Assembly: GCA_002720735.1 (NCBI GenBank)
Contig: PBJN01000025.1
Location: forward strand, 2,480 to 7,886
Origin: Porticoccaceae bacterium
GTDB lineage: Bacteria > Pseudomonadota > Gammaproteobacteria > Pseudomonadales > Porticoccaceae
DNA: 5,407 nucleotides
Direction of reading: 5' to 3'
The position numbers were made by a program, and so were the translations under genes. This document shows positions 1-5,407 of the stretch, in pieces. The notes beneath the pieces were generated by a model, which saw only the letters and a program-made list of their open reading frames with translations, did no database searches and was not told the DNA's origin. The number at the start of each line of letters is the position of its first letter. The first letter of the stretch is position 1.

Positions 1-929
1 GGGAAGTAATTACTAAGGTTAAACGATTTCGCTGATAATAATATTTTAAGGTTTTGATTTAAAGCATCGCTAACCAAATTGAATCTCAGTGGTTGACCGT
101 CAATTCTCAGTGCTCCGTTAAGGTGTGCCGTTTCGGAAGCAATGAAATCAAATTCGGCGGTCGCGCCAATGTTTCTTAATGACCTCTCTCCTCGCATTTT
201 TGGTATTGAAAATTGTGGAAAATGAAACTTCAAAATCTCTGTCAGACCCAATAAATTCATATTGCTAATTTCTAAGTTGCCAGTAATTGCGCCAGATGCT
301 CCTTCAATTAGCGTTTGCCCCTCAATACTCCCTAGCTGGCTTTCGATTTCAAAATTCGGAATTTTTAATATTTGCGACGGGATGTCCAGACCCAGAGAGG
401 TTGTAATATTTAATTTTAGTTTTTCGAGCATAGTAATCTTTAGCTCTACCGGAAAAGTTTTCCCTCGCCCCGAAATATTGTCGACCTTCAACTGAATATC
501 GGACAAGCTTAATTTTGACCAAGGCTTGGATTGGGTATGCACCTTTGCGTTCACAAGATGAACGTTATCAATGACATCTATTGATGCAGGATCGGTGATC
601 CATTGATTTGATTGGGTGCGGATACTTGACTTAAGGAAGCTTAATAGTACCCTCCAGTTCGCGATAAGGGATAACCTTTCCGCACTGATGTAACTTCCCT
701 CGGAGAATTTCCATTCAATTAAGTTCATACCTAGGCCCAGATAAGGAAAGACCATCACATCGATCTCACCATCTATCTTTACTTGAAATCCAGAATCCAC
801 AGCAATTTTTTGAAGAGTAGGACGTAAATCGTTCGTATCGTATGTAAGATTAAAATACACAAGTACGAGAGTGAATAGGCCACCAATGATTACCCCTAAT
901 GAGACCACTACTTTAAAGAGTCGATACAA
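1..929 (-). CDS. AsmA family envelope protein, N-terminal part (runs off the left edge)
   Basis: The minus strand is open without a stop from 929 to the window edge, giving 309 codons of a longer protein. Residues 7-26 form one hydrophobic segment after a short basic N-terminus (YRLFK). They are followed by a D-x-N-D-L-R-P stretch (31-37) and a GFQVKIDGEIDV...FPYLGLG region (47-67), the usual start of AsmA proteins (N-terminal anchor, FDPNDYKP-like motif, then an IDG...FPwlGl block). The rest is beta-rich with periodic short strands, as expected of the repeating beta-groove fold. AsmA relatives are anchored in the inner membrane, extend into the periplasm and are linked to outer-membrane assembly or lipid transport; the exact substrate here is unknown. 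No ATG fits the N-terminus: the frame is closed by a TGA just upstream, and TTG at 929-927 follows a good AAGGAT. A GTG at codon 8 is a less likely start. It is divergent from hisB. Family confidence is high; subfamily is not assigned. Confidence 0.88.
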   Translation of the reverse strand, partial: MYRLFKVVVSLGVIIGGLFTLVLVYFNLTYDTNDLRPTLQKIAVDSGFQVKIDGEIDVMVFPYLGLGMNLIEWKFSEGSYISAERLSLIANWRVLLSFLKSSIRTQSNQWITDPASIDVIDNVHLVNAKVHTQSKPWSKLSLSDIQLKVDNISGRGKTFPVELKITMLEKLKLNITTSLGLDIPSQILKIPNFEIESQLGSIEGQTLIEGASGAITGNLEISNMNLLGLTEILKFHFPQFSIPKMRGERSLRNIGATAEFDFIASETAHLNGALRIDGQPLRFNLVSDALNQNLKILLSAKSFNLSNYF

Positions 930-935
930 AAAATT

Positions 936-941
936 ATCCTT
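936..941 (-). promoter_or_regulatory. Ribosome binding site fixing the TTG start of the AsmA gene
   Basis: On the minus strand AAGGAT lies six bases before TTG at 929-927. No ATG is available in frame between the upstream TGA stop and the membrane segment, so this site is the main argument for a TTG start. Confidence 0.6.
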
Positions 942-1072
942 AACAACAGGTGATCTTTTAAATATAAGTTGTGCGCTCTGTCATTTTCCTAAATGTTACG
1001 CATTTACCATCGATATTTTTAGGATAGCTGAATTGGTTTAAAATAACACATTAATGTTTGAAGCGAGGGATA

Positions 1073-1101
1073 TTCTTATCGGAGGTTTTTTTCAGTATAC
1101 T
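1073..1101 (+). promoter_or_regulatory. Probable sigma-70 promoter of hisBH
   Basis: TATACT at 1096-1101 matches five of six bases of the -10 consensus. TTCTTA at 1073-1078 is a weak -35 with a 17-base spacer. Transcription would start near 1108, leaving a leader of about 43 bases before hisB. I see no His-rich leader peptide and no attenuator hairpin with a U run, so enterobacterial-type his attenuation is not supported. The assignment rests on consensus matching only. Confidence 0.4.
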
Positions 1102-1140
1102 CGGATGGTATTTTAATTACCCAATTTGTGGCTAACTTTT

Positions 1141-1146
1141 GGAGAG
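1141..1146 (+). promoter_or_regulatory. Ribosome binding site that decides the hisB start
   Basis: GGAGAG stands six bases before ATG at 1151. An in-frame TTG at 1139 would overlap this site and add four residues that HisB proteins do not need, so 1151 is preferred. Confidence 0.75.
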
Positions 1147-1150
1147 AGTC

Positions 1151-1744
1151 ATGTCTGATCGTAAAGTGAAGGTGACGCGCGAAACTTTGGAGTCACAGGT
1201 ATCTGTGACAATAAATCTTGATGGAAAGGGACGAGGCAACTTTGACACTCCAGTCGCTTTTTTAAATCATATGCTTGATCAAGTTGCGCGACACGGTCTT
1301 CTCGATATAGACATCGAAGCTTGCGGTGACACTCATATAGATTATCATCACACTGTAGAGGATATAGGGATTACTTTTGGCATGGCTCTTGCCAAAGTTG
1401 TAGAGGATAAAGTGGGCCTAGTTCGGTATGGCTGCGCTTACGTGCCCCTGGATGAATCCCTATCTCGGGTGGTATTAGATTTTTCAGGTCGTCCTGGACT
1501 GATTATGAATGCAGATTTCGTTCGTGGTCGTGTGGGTGACTTTGACGTTGATTTAGTGAGAGAATTTTTTCAAGGAGTGGTGAATCATTCACTGATAACA
1601 TTACACATCGATAATCTTCGTGGCGCAAATGCACACCATCAGGTAGAGACAATTTTTAAAGCGTTTGGACGAGCGCTCCGAATGGCGGCTACTATTGATC
1701 ACCGAATTCCTAATCTTTTACCCTCTACCAAAGGTGTTCTCTAG
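1151..1744 (+). CDS. hisB: Imidazoleglycerol-phosphate dehydratase HisB
   Basis: The enzyme removes water from D-erythro-imidazole glycerol phosphate to give imidazole acetol phosphate (EC 4.2.1.19) in cytosolic histidine synthesis. The product is 197 residues, the usual size of the stand-alone dehydratase; the histidinol-phosphatase domain fused in E. coli HisB is absent. The two pseudo-repeats each carry a signature: [12 protein letters not shown] (60-71) and [14 protein letters not shown] (154-167). Likely Mn ligands are H40, H66, H67, E70, H146, H162, H163 and E166; R92, R114 in SGRPG, and S192/K194 in the C-terminal STKG fit phosphate and substrate binding. Two small deviations are visible: N39 in FLNHMLDQ, where D is common, and Y65 in HIDYHH, where D is common; neither is a listed metal ligand, so activity is expected. 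ATG at 1151 is chosen over an in-frame TTG at 1139 because of the ribosome binding site. hisH follows after 36 bases on the same strand, and an AsmA gene is divergent upstream. Identification is secure. Confidence 0.97.
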   Translation: MSDRKVKVTRETLESQVSVTINLDGKGRGNFDTPVAFLNHMLDQVARHGLLDIDIEACGDTHIDYHHTVEDIGITFGMALAKVVEDKVGLVRYGCAYVPLDESLSRVVLDFSGRPGLIMNADFVRGRVGDFDVDLVREFFQGVVNHSLITLHIDNLRGANAHHQVETIFKAFGRALRMAATIDHRIPNLLPSTKGVL

Positions 1745-1780
1745 ATTAGTATTTTATTTTTAACAAAAATAGCGTGATAT

Positions 1781-2425
1781 ATGAGAAAGAAATCTTTGAA
1801 TATTGCCGTAATTGATTATGGAATGGGTAATTTGCATTCTGTATCAAAGGCTCTGCAGCGAGTTTCTCCAGAGGCAAGGGTAACAATCACCTCAAATGCC
1901 CAAATAATAAATACCGCTGACCGGGTCGTTTTTCCTGGGGTGGGAGCGATTGGCGATTGCATGACAGAGATTATTCGACTCGAGTTAGATGATGCTTTGG
2001 CGGGAGCGATCCGAAATAAGCCAGTTTTAGCAATTTGCGTGGGAATGCAAGCACTCATGACGCAGAGTGAGGAAAGTGGGGGTGTCGAGTGTTTGGGATA
2101 CTTGTCAGGAAATGTCAGACGTTTTCGTGGTGGAACCGTCAAAGGAACGCGATTAAAAGTGCCACATATGGGTTGGAACGAGGTGCATCAAACCAAGTCT
2201 CATGCTTTGTGGAGAGGAATAGAGCAGAATGCAAGGATGTATTTTGTTCACAGCTACTACGTGGAGGTAGAGAGTGACGTCCTTAATGCTGGGACCTGTA
2301 ACTATGGAGTTCCGTTTTCGGCAGCTATCGAGTGTGAAAATTTATTTGCGGTGCAGTTCCATCCCGAGAAGAGTGCTGGGGATGGCTTACAAATGTTGGA
2401 AAACTTTGCGCAATGGAACATATAG
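1781..2425 (+). CDS. hisH: Imidazole glycerol phosphate synthase, glutamine amidotransferase subunit HisH
   Basis: HisH hydrolyses glutamine and channels ammonia to HisF, which turns PRFAR into imidazole glycerol phosphate (the HisB substrate) and AICAR. The 214-residue protein is a complete class I glutamine amidotransferase. It shows IDYGMGNLHS (11-20), the PGVGA oxyanion-strand motif (52-56), nucleophile C86 in AICVGMQ (more often GICLGMQ), the HisH block KVPHMGWN (126-133), YFVHSYY (154-160), and the His/Glu of the triad, H194 and E196, in QFHPEKS. The start at 1781 is bounded by an in-frame TGA immediately upstream (1775-1777). No strong ribosome binding site precedes it, so coupling to hisB translation is possible; TTG at codon 6 is a less likely start. 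It probably shares a transcript with hisB. The partner hisF and hisA, which often follow hisH in gammaproteobacteria, are not here: the next gene, selU, is convergent with a 27-base gap. Identification is secure. Confidence 0.97.
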   Translation: MRKKSLNIAVIDYGMGNLHSVSKALQRVSPEARVTITSNAQIINTADRVVFPGVGAIGDCMTEIIRLELDDALAGAIRNKPVLAICVGMQALMTQSEESGGVECLGYLSGNVRRFRGGTVKGTRLKVPHMGWNEVHQTKSHALWRGIEQNARMYFVHSYYVEVESDVLNAGTCNYGVPFSAAIECENLFAVQFHPEKSAGDGLQMLENFAQWNI

Positions 2426-2452
2426 CAGAAAGCAAGGCTAGGGATTAGATAC

Positions 2453-3571
2453 CTAGTTGTCGCTTATCGTAAACTTTATCCACTCTTGAACGGCGTTGAA
2501 ATCGCCGCAGAACGCGACCTTATCTCTTTTAAGATTCAGTTGATAATTGTACATTGGATCGTAGTACTCTCTCAATATGGCAGCAAGCCATGCTCTATGA
2601 TCGAGATAGTTATTACTATCCTGAGTCACAAGAGCATAATCGATAAGATTCGCAATTTTTTTTGTTCTTTGACCGCCTAAGCGTTTTTTTATTCGATGCA
2701 GACTATCTTTTAAATAGGAACGGAATCGGTAGTCTCCGTCATCTGGATATTTGGTCAATGTTTGGCGATGGCGTTCAATTACATACTCATGTAATAGGCT
2801 GGAGACTCGATCTTCAAACGATTTCTTGATAATTACTATTGGACTTGTATTCATTTTGTCAAATAGTGTTGGGGGTATTTGTCGAGACCCAATCGATCTA
2901 CTTTCGTTCTCAAAAATAATAGGCAAGTCCGGATTTAAATCCACTAAATTAAGTAGATGAAGTAGAACACAATTTTCAAAATTTAATTGACTAGGTTGTT
3001 CCTCAAAAGAACGACCGAAGCTGGAACCTTTGTGATTTGCAGCATGCTCTAAATTTATTGCTCTGACAAAGTAATTGAGCATTTTCGTTTTACCGGTACC
3101 AGTCATTCCGCCTAAAATTAGTATGGACCCGGTTTTGATGAACTGATGGAGGGTGTCAAGCAAACAATTACGCATTGCCTTAAAACCTCCAGTGACTCGG
3201 GAACAAGCATATCCAGCGTTGTGAATCCAGTCTTGAGCAATTTTTGAGCGCATACCTCCGCGAGCACAAAATAAAATAGAATTCTGGTCCCTTTTTAGTT
3301 GTTCGCACCATGCTTCGATGCGTTGCTCACGAGACTTACCGCTCACTATTCGGTGACCGAGATTGATTGCTGATTGCTGTCCTGCATGACGAAAGCAAAT
3401 TCCTACCTCTTCCCGTTCGTTGTCATTAAGCAGCGGGATATTTATGCTCTTCGGTATCGTCCCATGTGCGAATTCAATGGGAGCTCTCACGTCAATCATT
3501 GTGGTTCCTGACAACAATAATGACCGAATATCGGGTACTACAGCTCCTGTCTTTATAAAAGGGGTATTCAT
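2453..3571 (-). CDS. selU: tRNA 2-selenouridine synthase SelU/MnmH
   Basis: The enzyme uses selenophosphate to convert 2-thiouridine at wobble position 34 (tRNAs for Lys, Glu and Gln) to 2-selenouridine, through a geranylated intermediate in the known family (EC 2.9.1.3). The protein has 372 residues, close to E. coli YbbB (about 364). An N-terminal rhodanese domain (about 10-135) shows IDVRAPIEF (26-34), HGTIPKSINIPLLN (36-49) and the active-site loop FCARGGMRS with catalytic C102. A C-terminal P-loop domain follows, with Walker A GGMTGTGKT (154-162), the family block AANHKGSSFG (177-186) and FENESRSIG (220-228). No key residue is missing. The gene lies directly behind selD: the selD TAA is followed at once by the selU ATG. 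The only ribosome-binding-like sequence is a weak AGTGG inside the end of selD, so translational coupling is likely. Dependence on selenophosphate explains the pairing. It ends 27 bases from the convergent hisH stop. The name mnmH is synonymous. Confidence 0.96.
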   Translation of the reverse strand: MNTPFIKTGAVVPDIRSLLLSGTTMIDVRAPIEFAHGTIPKSINIPLLNDNEREEVGICFRHAGQQSAINLGHRIVSGKSREQRIEAWCEQLKRDQNSILFCARGGMRSKIAQDWIHNAGYACSRVTGGFKAMRNCLLDTLHQFIKTGSILILGGMTGTGKTKMLNYFVRAINLEHAANHKGSSFGRSFEEQPSQLNFENCVLLHLLNLVDLNPDLPIIFENESRSIGSRQIPPTLFDKMNTSPIVIIKKSFEDRVSSLLHEYVIERHRQTLTKYPDDGDYRFRSYLKDSLHRIKKRLGGQRTKKIANLIDYALVTQDSNNYLDHRAWLAAILREYYDPMYNYQLNLKRDKVAFCGDFNAVQEWIKFTISDN

Positions 3572-4618
3572 TTAGCCACTAATATGAATTTGGGGTTGAT
3601 CCGCTTTATTCGGCACGACTGATCCGATGGGGCGAAACAAACAATCGTGTGTTTTTAAAATTTTTTCGACGATGGCCCGTTGTTTAGGTTGCACGGTTAT
3701 AAGAAGACCCCCACTAGTTTGGGGATCGCAAAATATTTTTTTATCATACAAATTTGAACCGACGATGTCATTTTTGCAACTTTCCCAGTTTCGATTACTG
3801 CCACCAGGGACTGCGCCCTTATCACAGTAATCATAAAGGTACTCATCAAGAATTGGTACCAAAGAGCGGCTCACCGAGGCGGATACGTTGCTTGCTTTGC
3901 ATATCTCTAGTAAGTGGCCCAGAAGACCAAAACCGGTAACATCTGTCATAGCATTTACTTCCGGGAGGGTGGCAAGGCTGATGCCTACTTTATTAAGTTT
4001 AAGCATACTGGTTTCTGCAAGCTCGGCATGCTGGGGTAATAATATTCCTCTCTTTCTGGCTGTCGTGAGAATGCCCACACCTAAAGGTTTAGTCAAAAAA
4101 AGTATGTCACCAACTTGTGCAGTATTATTCTGCTTCAAATTGGATATAGGTACTATTCCAGTTGCGGCAAGTCCGAAAATGGGTTCAGGAGAGTCAATCG
4201 AGTGACCTCCCGCTAAATGAATTCCAGCATCATGGCAAGTTTTTCGTCCACCCTCAATAACAAGTTGACCAGCAGAAAGAGGGAGCTTGTCAATAGGCCA
4301 CCCGAAAATCGCGATGGCCAGCGATGGAGTCCCTCCCATTGCGTATATATCACTTAAAGCATTTGTCGCCGCTATTCGTCCATAGCAAAACGGATCATCA
4401 ACAATAGGCATAAAAAAATCGGTTGTGCTTATAATAGCTCGACCATCTGAGAGGTCATAAACAGCAGCGTCATCTCGATGTTGGTTGCCGACTAATAAGT
4501 TACCCTGTGGAGGGCTCCCGAGTTTGGACTCCAACAGTCTTGAGAGATTATCGGGACTAATTTTACATCCACAACCCGCACCGTGACTGTACTGTGTTAG
4601 TTTTATATTTTCCTGCAT
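3572..4618 (-). CDS. selD: Selenide, water dikinase SelD (selenophosphate synthetase)
   Basis: SelD makes selenophosphate, AMP and phosphate from selenide and ATP (EC 2.7.9.3), in the cytosol. Its product feeds tRNA selenation by SelU and, where present, selenocysteine synthesis by SelA. The 348 residues match the E. coli enzyme in size and over the full length. The N-terminal loop SHGAGCGCKISP (11-22) holds C16, C18 and K19, equivalent to E. coli Cys17, Cys19 and Lys20. Further blocks are RDDAAVYDL (48-56), STTDFFMPIV (64-73), GRIAATNALSD (80-90), AGGHSID (136-142), MTDVTGFGLLGHL (224-236), GAVPGG (268-273) and CDPQTSGGLL (297-306), including the metal-binding aspartates around D50, D67 and D226. 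The catalytic position is an ordinary Cys codon, not the UGA seen in some SelD genes, so the gene does not itself need selenocysteine. The ATG at 4618-4616 is preceded by AGGGTG at seven bases. selU follows with no gap. Identification is secure. Confidence 0.97.
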   Translation of the reverse strand: MQENIKLTQYSHGAGCGCKISPDNLSRLLESKLGSPPQGNLLVGNQHRDDAAVYDLSDGRAIISTTDFFMPIVDDPFCYGRIAATNALSDIYAMGGTPSLAIAIFGWPIDKLPLSAGQLVIEGGRKTCHDAGIHLAGGHSIDSPEPIFGLAATGIVPISNLKQNNTAQVGDILFLTKPLGVGILTTARKRGILLPQHAELAETSMLKLNKVGISLATLPEVNAMTDVTGFGLLGHLLEICKASNVSASVSRSLVPILDEYLYDYCDKGAVPGGSNRNWESCKNDIVGSNLYDKKIFCDPQTSGGLLITVQPKQRAIVEKILKTHDCLFRPIGSVVPNKADQPQIHISG

Positions 4619-4665
4619 TATTTAACACCCTTTCGTCTTGTGATTTTAAGTAGAATTGCATGCAT

Positions 4666-4678
4666 GGCTTCGAAAGCC
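4666..4678 (-). repeat. Small hairpin in the selD leader
   Basis: GGCTT (4666-4670) and AAGCC (4674-4678) are perfectly complementary around a three-base loop, 48 bases upstream of the selD start, next to the perfect palindrome TGCATGCA (4657-4664). Neither strand shows a T run after it, so it is not a standard terminator. Any role in selD expression is only inferred; a five-base-pair stem can arise by chance. Confidence 0.25.
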
Positions 4679-4679
4679 G

Positions 4680-4707
4680 GTAATAAAATGAAACACTAAT
4701 ATACCAA
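4680..4707 (-). promoter_or_regulatory. Possible sigma-70 promoter of selD-selU
   Basis: On the minus strand TTGGTA (4707-4702) and TATTAC (4685-4680), each matching four of six consensus bases, are separated by 16 bases. The start would fall near 4673, inside the small hairpin, giving a leader of about 55 bases. TATATT at 4703-4698 is an alternative -10 but lacks a good -35. Confidence 0.3.
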
Positions 4708-4852
4708 ACATAGATTTCGAACATAATCAGGCCCATGAGAGGGAAAAGAATATTTCTTTAAGGTATTCCATAGGACAGCCAAAGGGGTATCTCAGCTTTT
4801 ATGGCCGAAAAAACGAGACTTGATGAAAATTATTGTCCCAACGGAGCGGATT

Positions 4853-4930
4853 ATGTCACAAGAGAATGAGCTGAATCAAAGTGAGGGGGAGAGCTTATTT
4901 TTGTGGGAAACTATGGATATGACACTTTAA
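4853..4930 (+). CDS. Possible small protein of 25 residues, unknown function
   Basis: ATG at 4853 is preceded by GGAG (4843-4846) at an ideal six-base distance, and 25 codons run to TAA. The peptide begins MSQENELNQSEGESLF, is acidic and hydrophilic with a more hydrophobic LFLWETM tail, and has no signal peptide. The same frame is open upstream to 4739 with another ATG at 4823, so this could instead be part of a longer 63-codon remnant. I do not recognise the sequence. The evidence is limited to the ribosome binding site and a natural-looking N-terminus; a chance ORF or the start of a broken gene is about as likely. Confidence 0.22.
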   Translation: MSQENELNQSEGESLFLWETMDMTL

Positions 4931-4969
4931 GAAATGATTTAAAAAACTCTTGAGAGCATGACAATAAAG

Positions 4970-4986
4970 CTTCTTTACACAAGAAG
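4970..4986 (+). repeat. Inverted repeat, six-base-pair stem
   Basis: CTTCTT (4970-4975) and AAGAAG (4981-4986) are perfect complements around a five-base loop TACAC. There is no T run after it on either strand. In the multi-TGA frame it begins 17 bases after the TGA at 4951-4953 and ends just before the TGA at 4987-4989. The stem is weak and its role is unknown. Confidence 0.3.
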
Positions 4987-5067
4987 TGACCCAGCCTGCT
5001 TGAGTTATGAAGACAAACGTCCCGGATTTTATCCATTTTAACGAGGACCGAGGGCTACCATTCATGT

Positions 5068-5087
5068 GGATCGTCTTCGGACCATCC
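5068..5087 (+). repeat. Hairpin with a UUCG tetraloop
   Basis: GGAT-C-GTC-TTCG-GAC-C-ATCC folds as a seven-base-pair stem with one C.C mismatch, closed by the very stable C(UUCG)G loop. No T run follows, so it is not an ordinary terminator. It lies in the GC-richer part of the gene-poor region. It may be part of a structured RNA or simply remnant coding sequence. Confidence 0.4.
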
Positions 5088-5202
5088 GGCGATATGCTGA
5101 GTTCTCGAGCGCTGAGGTACCGAATGAGTTAGTTATCCTCATGCTAGCGAGCGGCCAATTAGGGCTTCTAATGGCTTTTGATCTTGCTCCCCACTAAGAC
5201 TG

Positions 5203-5214
5203 TGTTTATAAACA
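5203..5214. repeat. Perfect 12-base palindrome TGTTTATAAACA
   Basis: The sequence equals its own reverse complement over twelve bases, the shape of a dimeric regulator site. It lies about 70 bases before the ORF starting at 5283. No regulator is assigned, and AT-rich palindromes of this size occur by chance. Confidence 0.3.
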
Positions 5215-5282
5215 TGTTGGAGAAGGGGAAGATATTGGAAAGTCGGGTGTGGTAATCAATTCGGTTGTGGTGATGGTCTGAG

Positions 5283-5407
5283 ATGCCCACTATGTTAAAA
5301 GTAGATTTAAAACGTATTTACACTGTAAACTTTACCTTGAAAACATTGGATCACGAGGTTTCTGAGGGTTCTGTTACACTCAGTAGTTTGGCAAAAAAGT
5401 CATTTGG
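5283..5407 (+). CDS. Possible start of a gene of unknown function, cut by the right edge
   Basis: From ATG at 5283 the frame stays open for 41 codons to the window end; ATG at 5292 is an alternative start. The visible peptide begins MPTMLKVDLKRIYTVNFTLK and continues with alternating polar and hydrophobic residues, suggesting beta strands, without signal peptide or membrane segment. An in-frame TGA at 5271-5273 bounds the frame upstream. The ribosome binding site is weak (GAG at 5280-5282, nine bases before the second ATG). It does not resemble the start of HisA or HisF. On the other strand an 18-codon open run ends in a stop at 5353-5351, so a minus-strand gene end is a competing reading. 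No family is recognised. Confidence 0.33.
   Translation, partial: MPTMLKVDLKRIYTVNFTLKTLDHEVSEGSVTLSSLAKKSF

Larger units (their letters stand above)
4619..5282. other. 664-base stretch without a convincing complete gene
   Basis: No frame on either strand holds an ORF longer than about 65 codons. What is visible: the selD leader and promoter candidates (4619-4707); a small ORF at 4853-4930; a plus-strand frame open from 4774 to 5208 except for nine TGA codons; a second plus-strand frame (4739-5281) whose protein-like runs are broken only by TAA at 4928, 4940, 5039 and 5195; a 41-codon ORF in the third frame (5007-5132); hairpins at 4970-4986 and 5068-5087; and the palindrome TGTTTATAAACA (5203-5214). 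The part from about 5040 to 5160 is clearly richer in GC than its flanks. No tRNA-like T-loop and no repeated spacer structure were seen. A decayed gene is the most economical explanation, but I recognise no parent family. Non-coding RNA or a UGA-recoded gene cannot be excluded. Confidence 0.5.

Noticed and set aside
262..495. 77-codon plus-strand ORF in the left part
   Set aside because: It is antisense to the continuous AsmA reading frame and has no ribosome binding site.
1054..1116. Twenty-codon ORF ahead of hisB as a his leader peptide
   Set aside because: It contains no histidine, has no ribosome binding site, and starts upstream of the likely promoter -10 element.
1816..2142. 108-codon minus-strand ORF inside hisH
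   Set aside because: It is antisense to a fully conserved hisH, and its peptide resembles no protein; a shadow ORF.
2436..2458. Short inverted repeat CTAGG...CCTAG between the convergent hisH and selU stops as a bidirectional terminator
   Set aside because: Only five Watson-Crick pairs plus two G-U pairs around a nine-base loop, with no T run on either strand.
3888..4205. 105-codon plus-strand ORF inside selD, and other plus-strand ORFs between 2486 and 3939
   Set aside because: All are opposite well-conserved selD or selU codons and show no family motifs.
3572..4618. SelD as a selenoprotein with Sec at its active site
   Set aside because: The active-site positions C16 and C18 are ordinary TGT/TGC cysteine codons and the gene has no internal TGA in frame.
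4559..4735. 58-codon minus-strand ORF starting at ATG 4735 with a hydrophobic N-terminus, overlapping the selD start in another frame
   Set aside because: No ribosome binding site, and its second half is just selD read out of frame.
5351..5407. Minus-strand open run of 18 codons ending in TGA at the right edge, as the end of a gene upstream of selD
   Set aside because: Too short to judge; the plus-strand ORF over the same bases is longer and has a start codon, so it is only kept as an alternative.
4619..5407. tRNA, including a selenocysteine tRNA, or CRISPR array in the gene-poor stretch
   Set aside because: No T-loop GGTTCGA-like sequence with matching arms and no regularly spaced direct repeats were found.

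Overview
The window reads as a moderately AT-rich gammaproteobacterial chromosome segment. SelD and the dehydratase-only HisB closely resemble enterobacterial and pseudomonad forms, from memory of the families; the exact lineage cannot be told from the sequence. It holds four complete genes, one gene cut by the left edge, a roughly 790-base stretch with no convincing complete gene, and a possible gene start running off the right edge.

Left (1-929, minus): the N-terminal 309 codons of an AsmA-family envelope protein with a TTG start, running off the window. A 221-base divergent intergenic region (930-1150) separates it from hisB and carries the likely his promoter. Centre-left (1151-2425, plus): hisB (imidazoleglycerol-phosphate dehydratase) and hisH (glutaminase subunit of imidazole glycerol phosphate synthase), 36 bases apart and probably one transcript. 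HisH makes ammonia for HisF, whose product is the substrate of HisB, so the pair covers two consecutive histidine steps. hisA and hisF, which commonly follow hisH, are not here: hisH runs tail to tail into selU with 27 bases between.

Centre-right (2453-4618, minus): the selenium operon selD-selU (mnmH). The selD stop codon abuts the selU start codon. SelD makes selenophosphate from selenide and ATP; SelU uses it to replace sulfur by selenium in the wobble 2-thiouridine of certain tRNAs. Neither selA, selB nor the selenocysteine tRNA gene (selC) is visible, so the pair is best read as serving tRNA selenation; selenocysteine use cannot be decided here.

Right (4619-5407): upstream of selD lies a stretch with no ORF longer than about 65 codons. 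It holds a probable selD promoter, several small hairpins and palindromes, a 25-codon ORF with a good ribosome binding site, and two overlapping plus-strand frames of interest. One has nine in-frame UGA codons but no UAA or UAG for about 145 codons, which is notable next to selD. The other has protein-like runs broken only by UAA. The sober reading is a decayed gene or non-coding DNA; a multi-UGA selenoprotein is a testable but weak alternative. An ORF open to the right edge begins at 5283.
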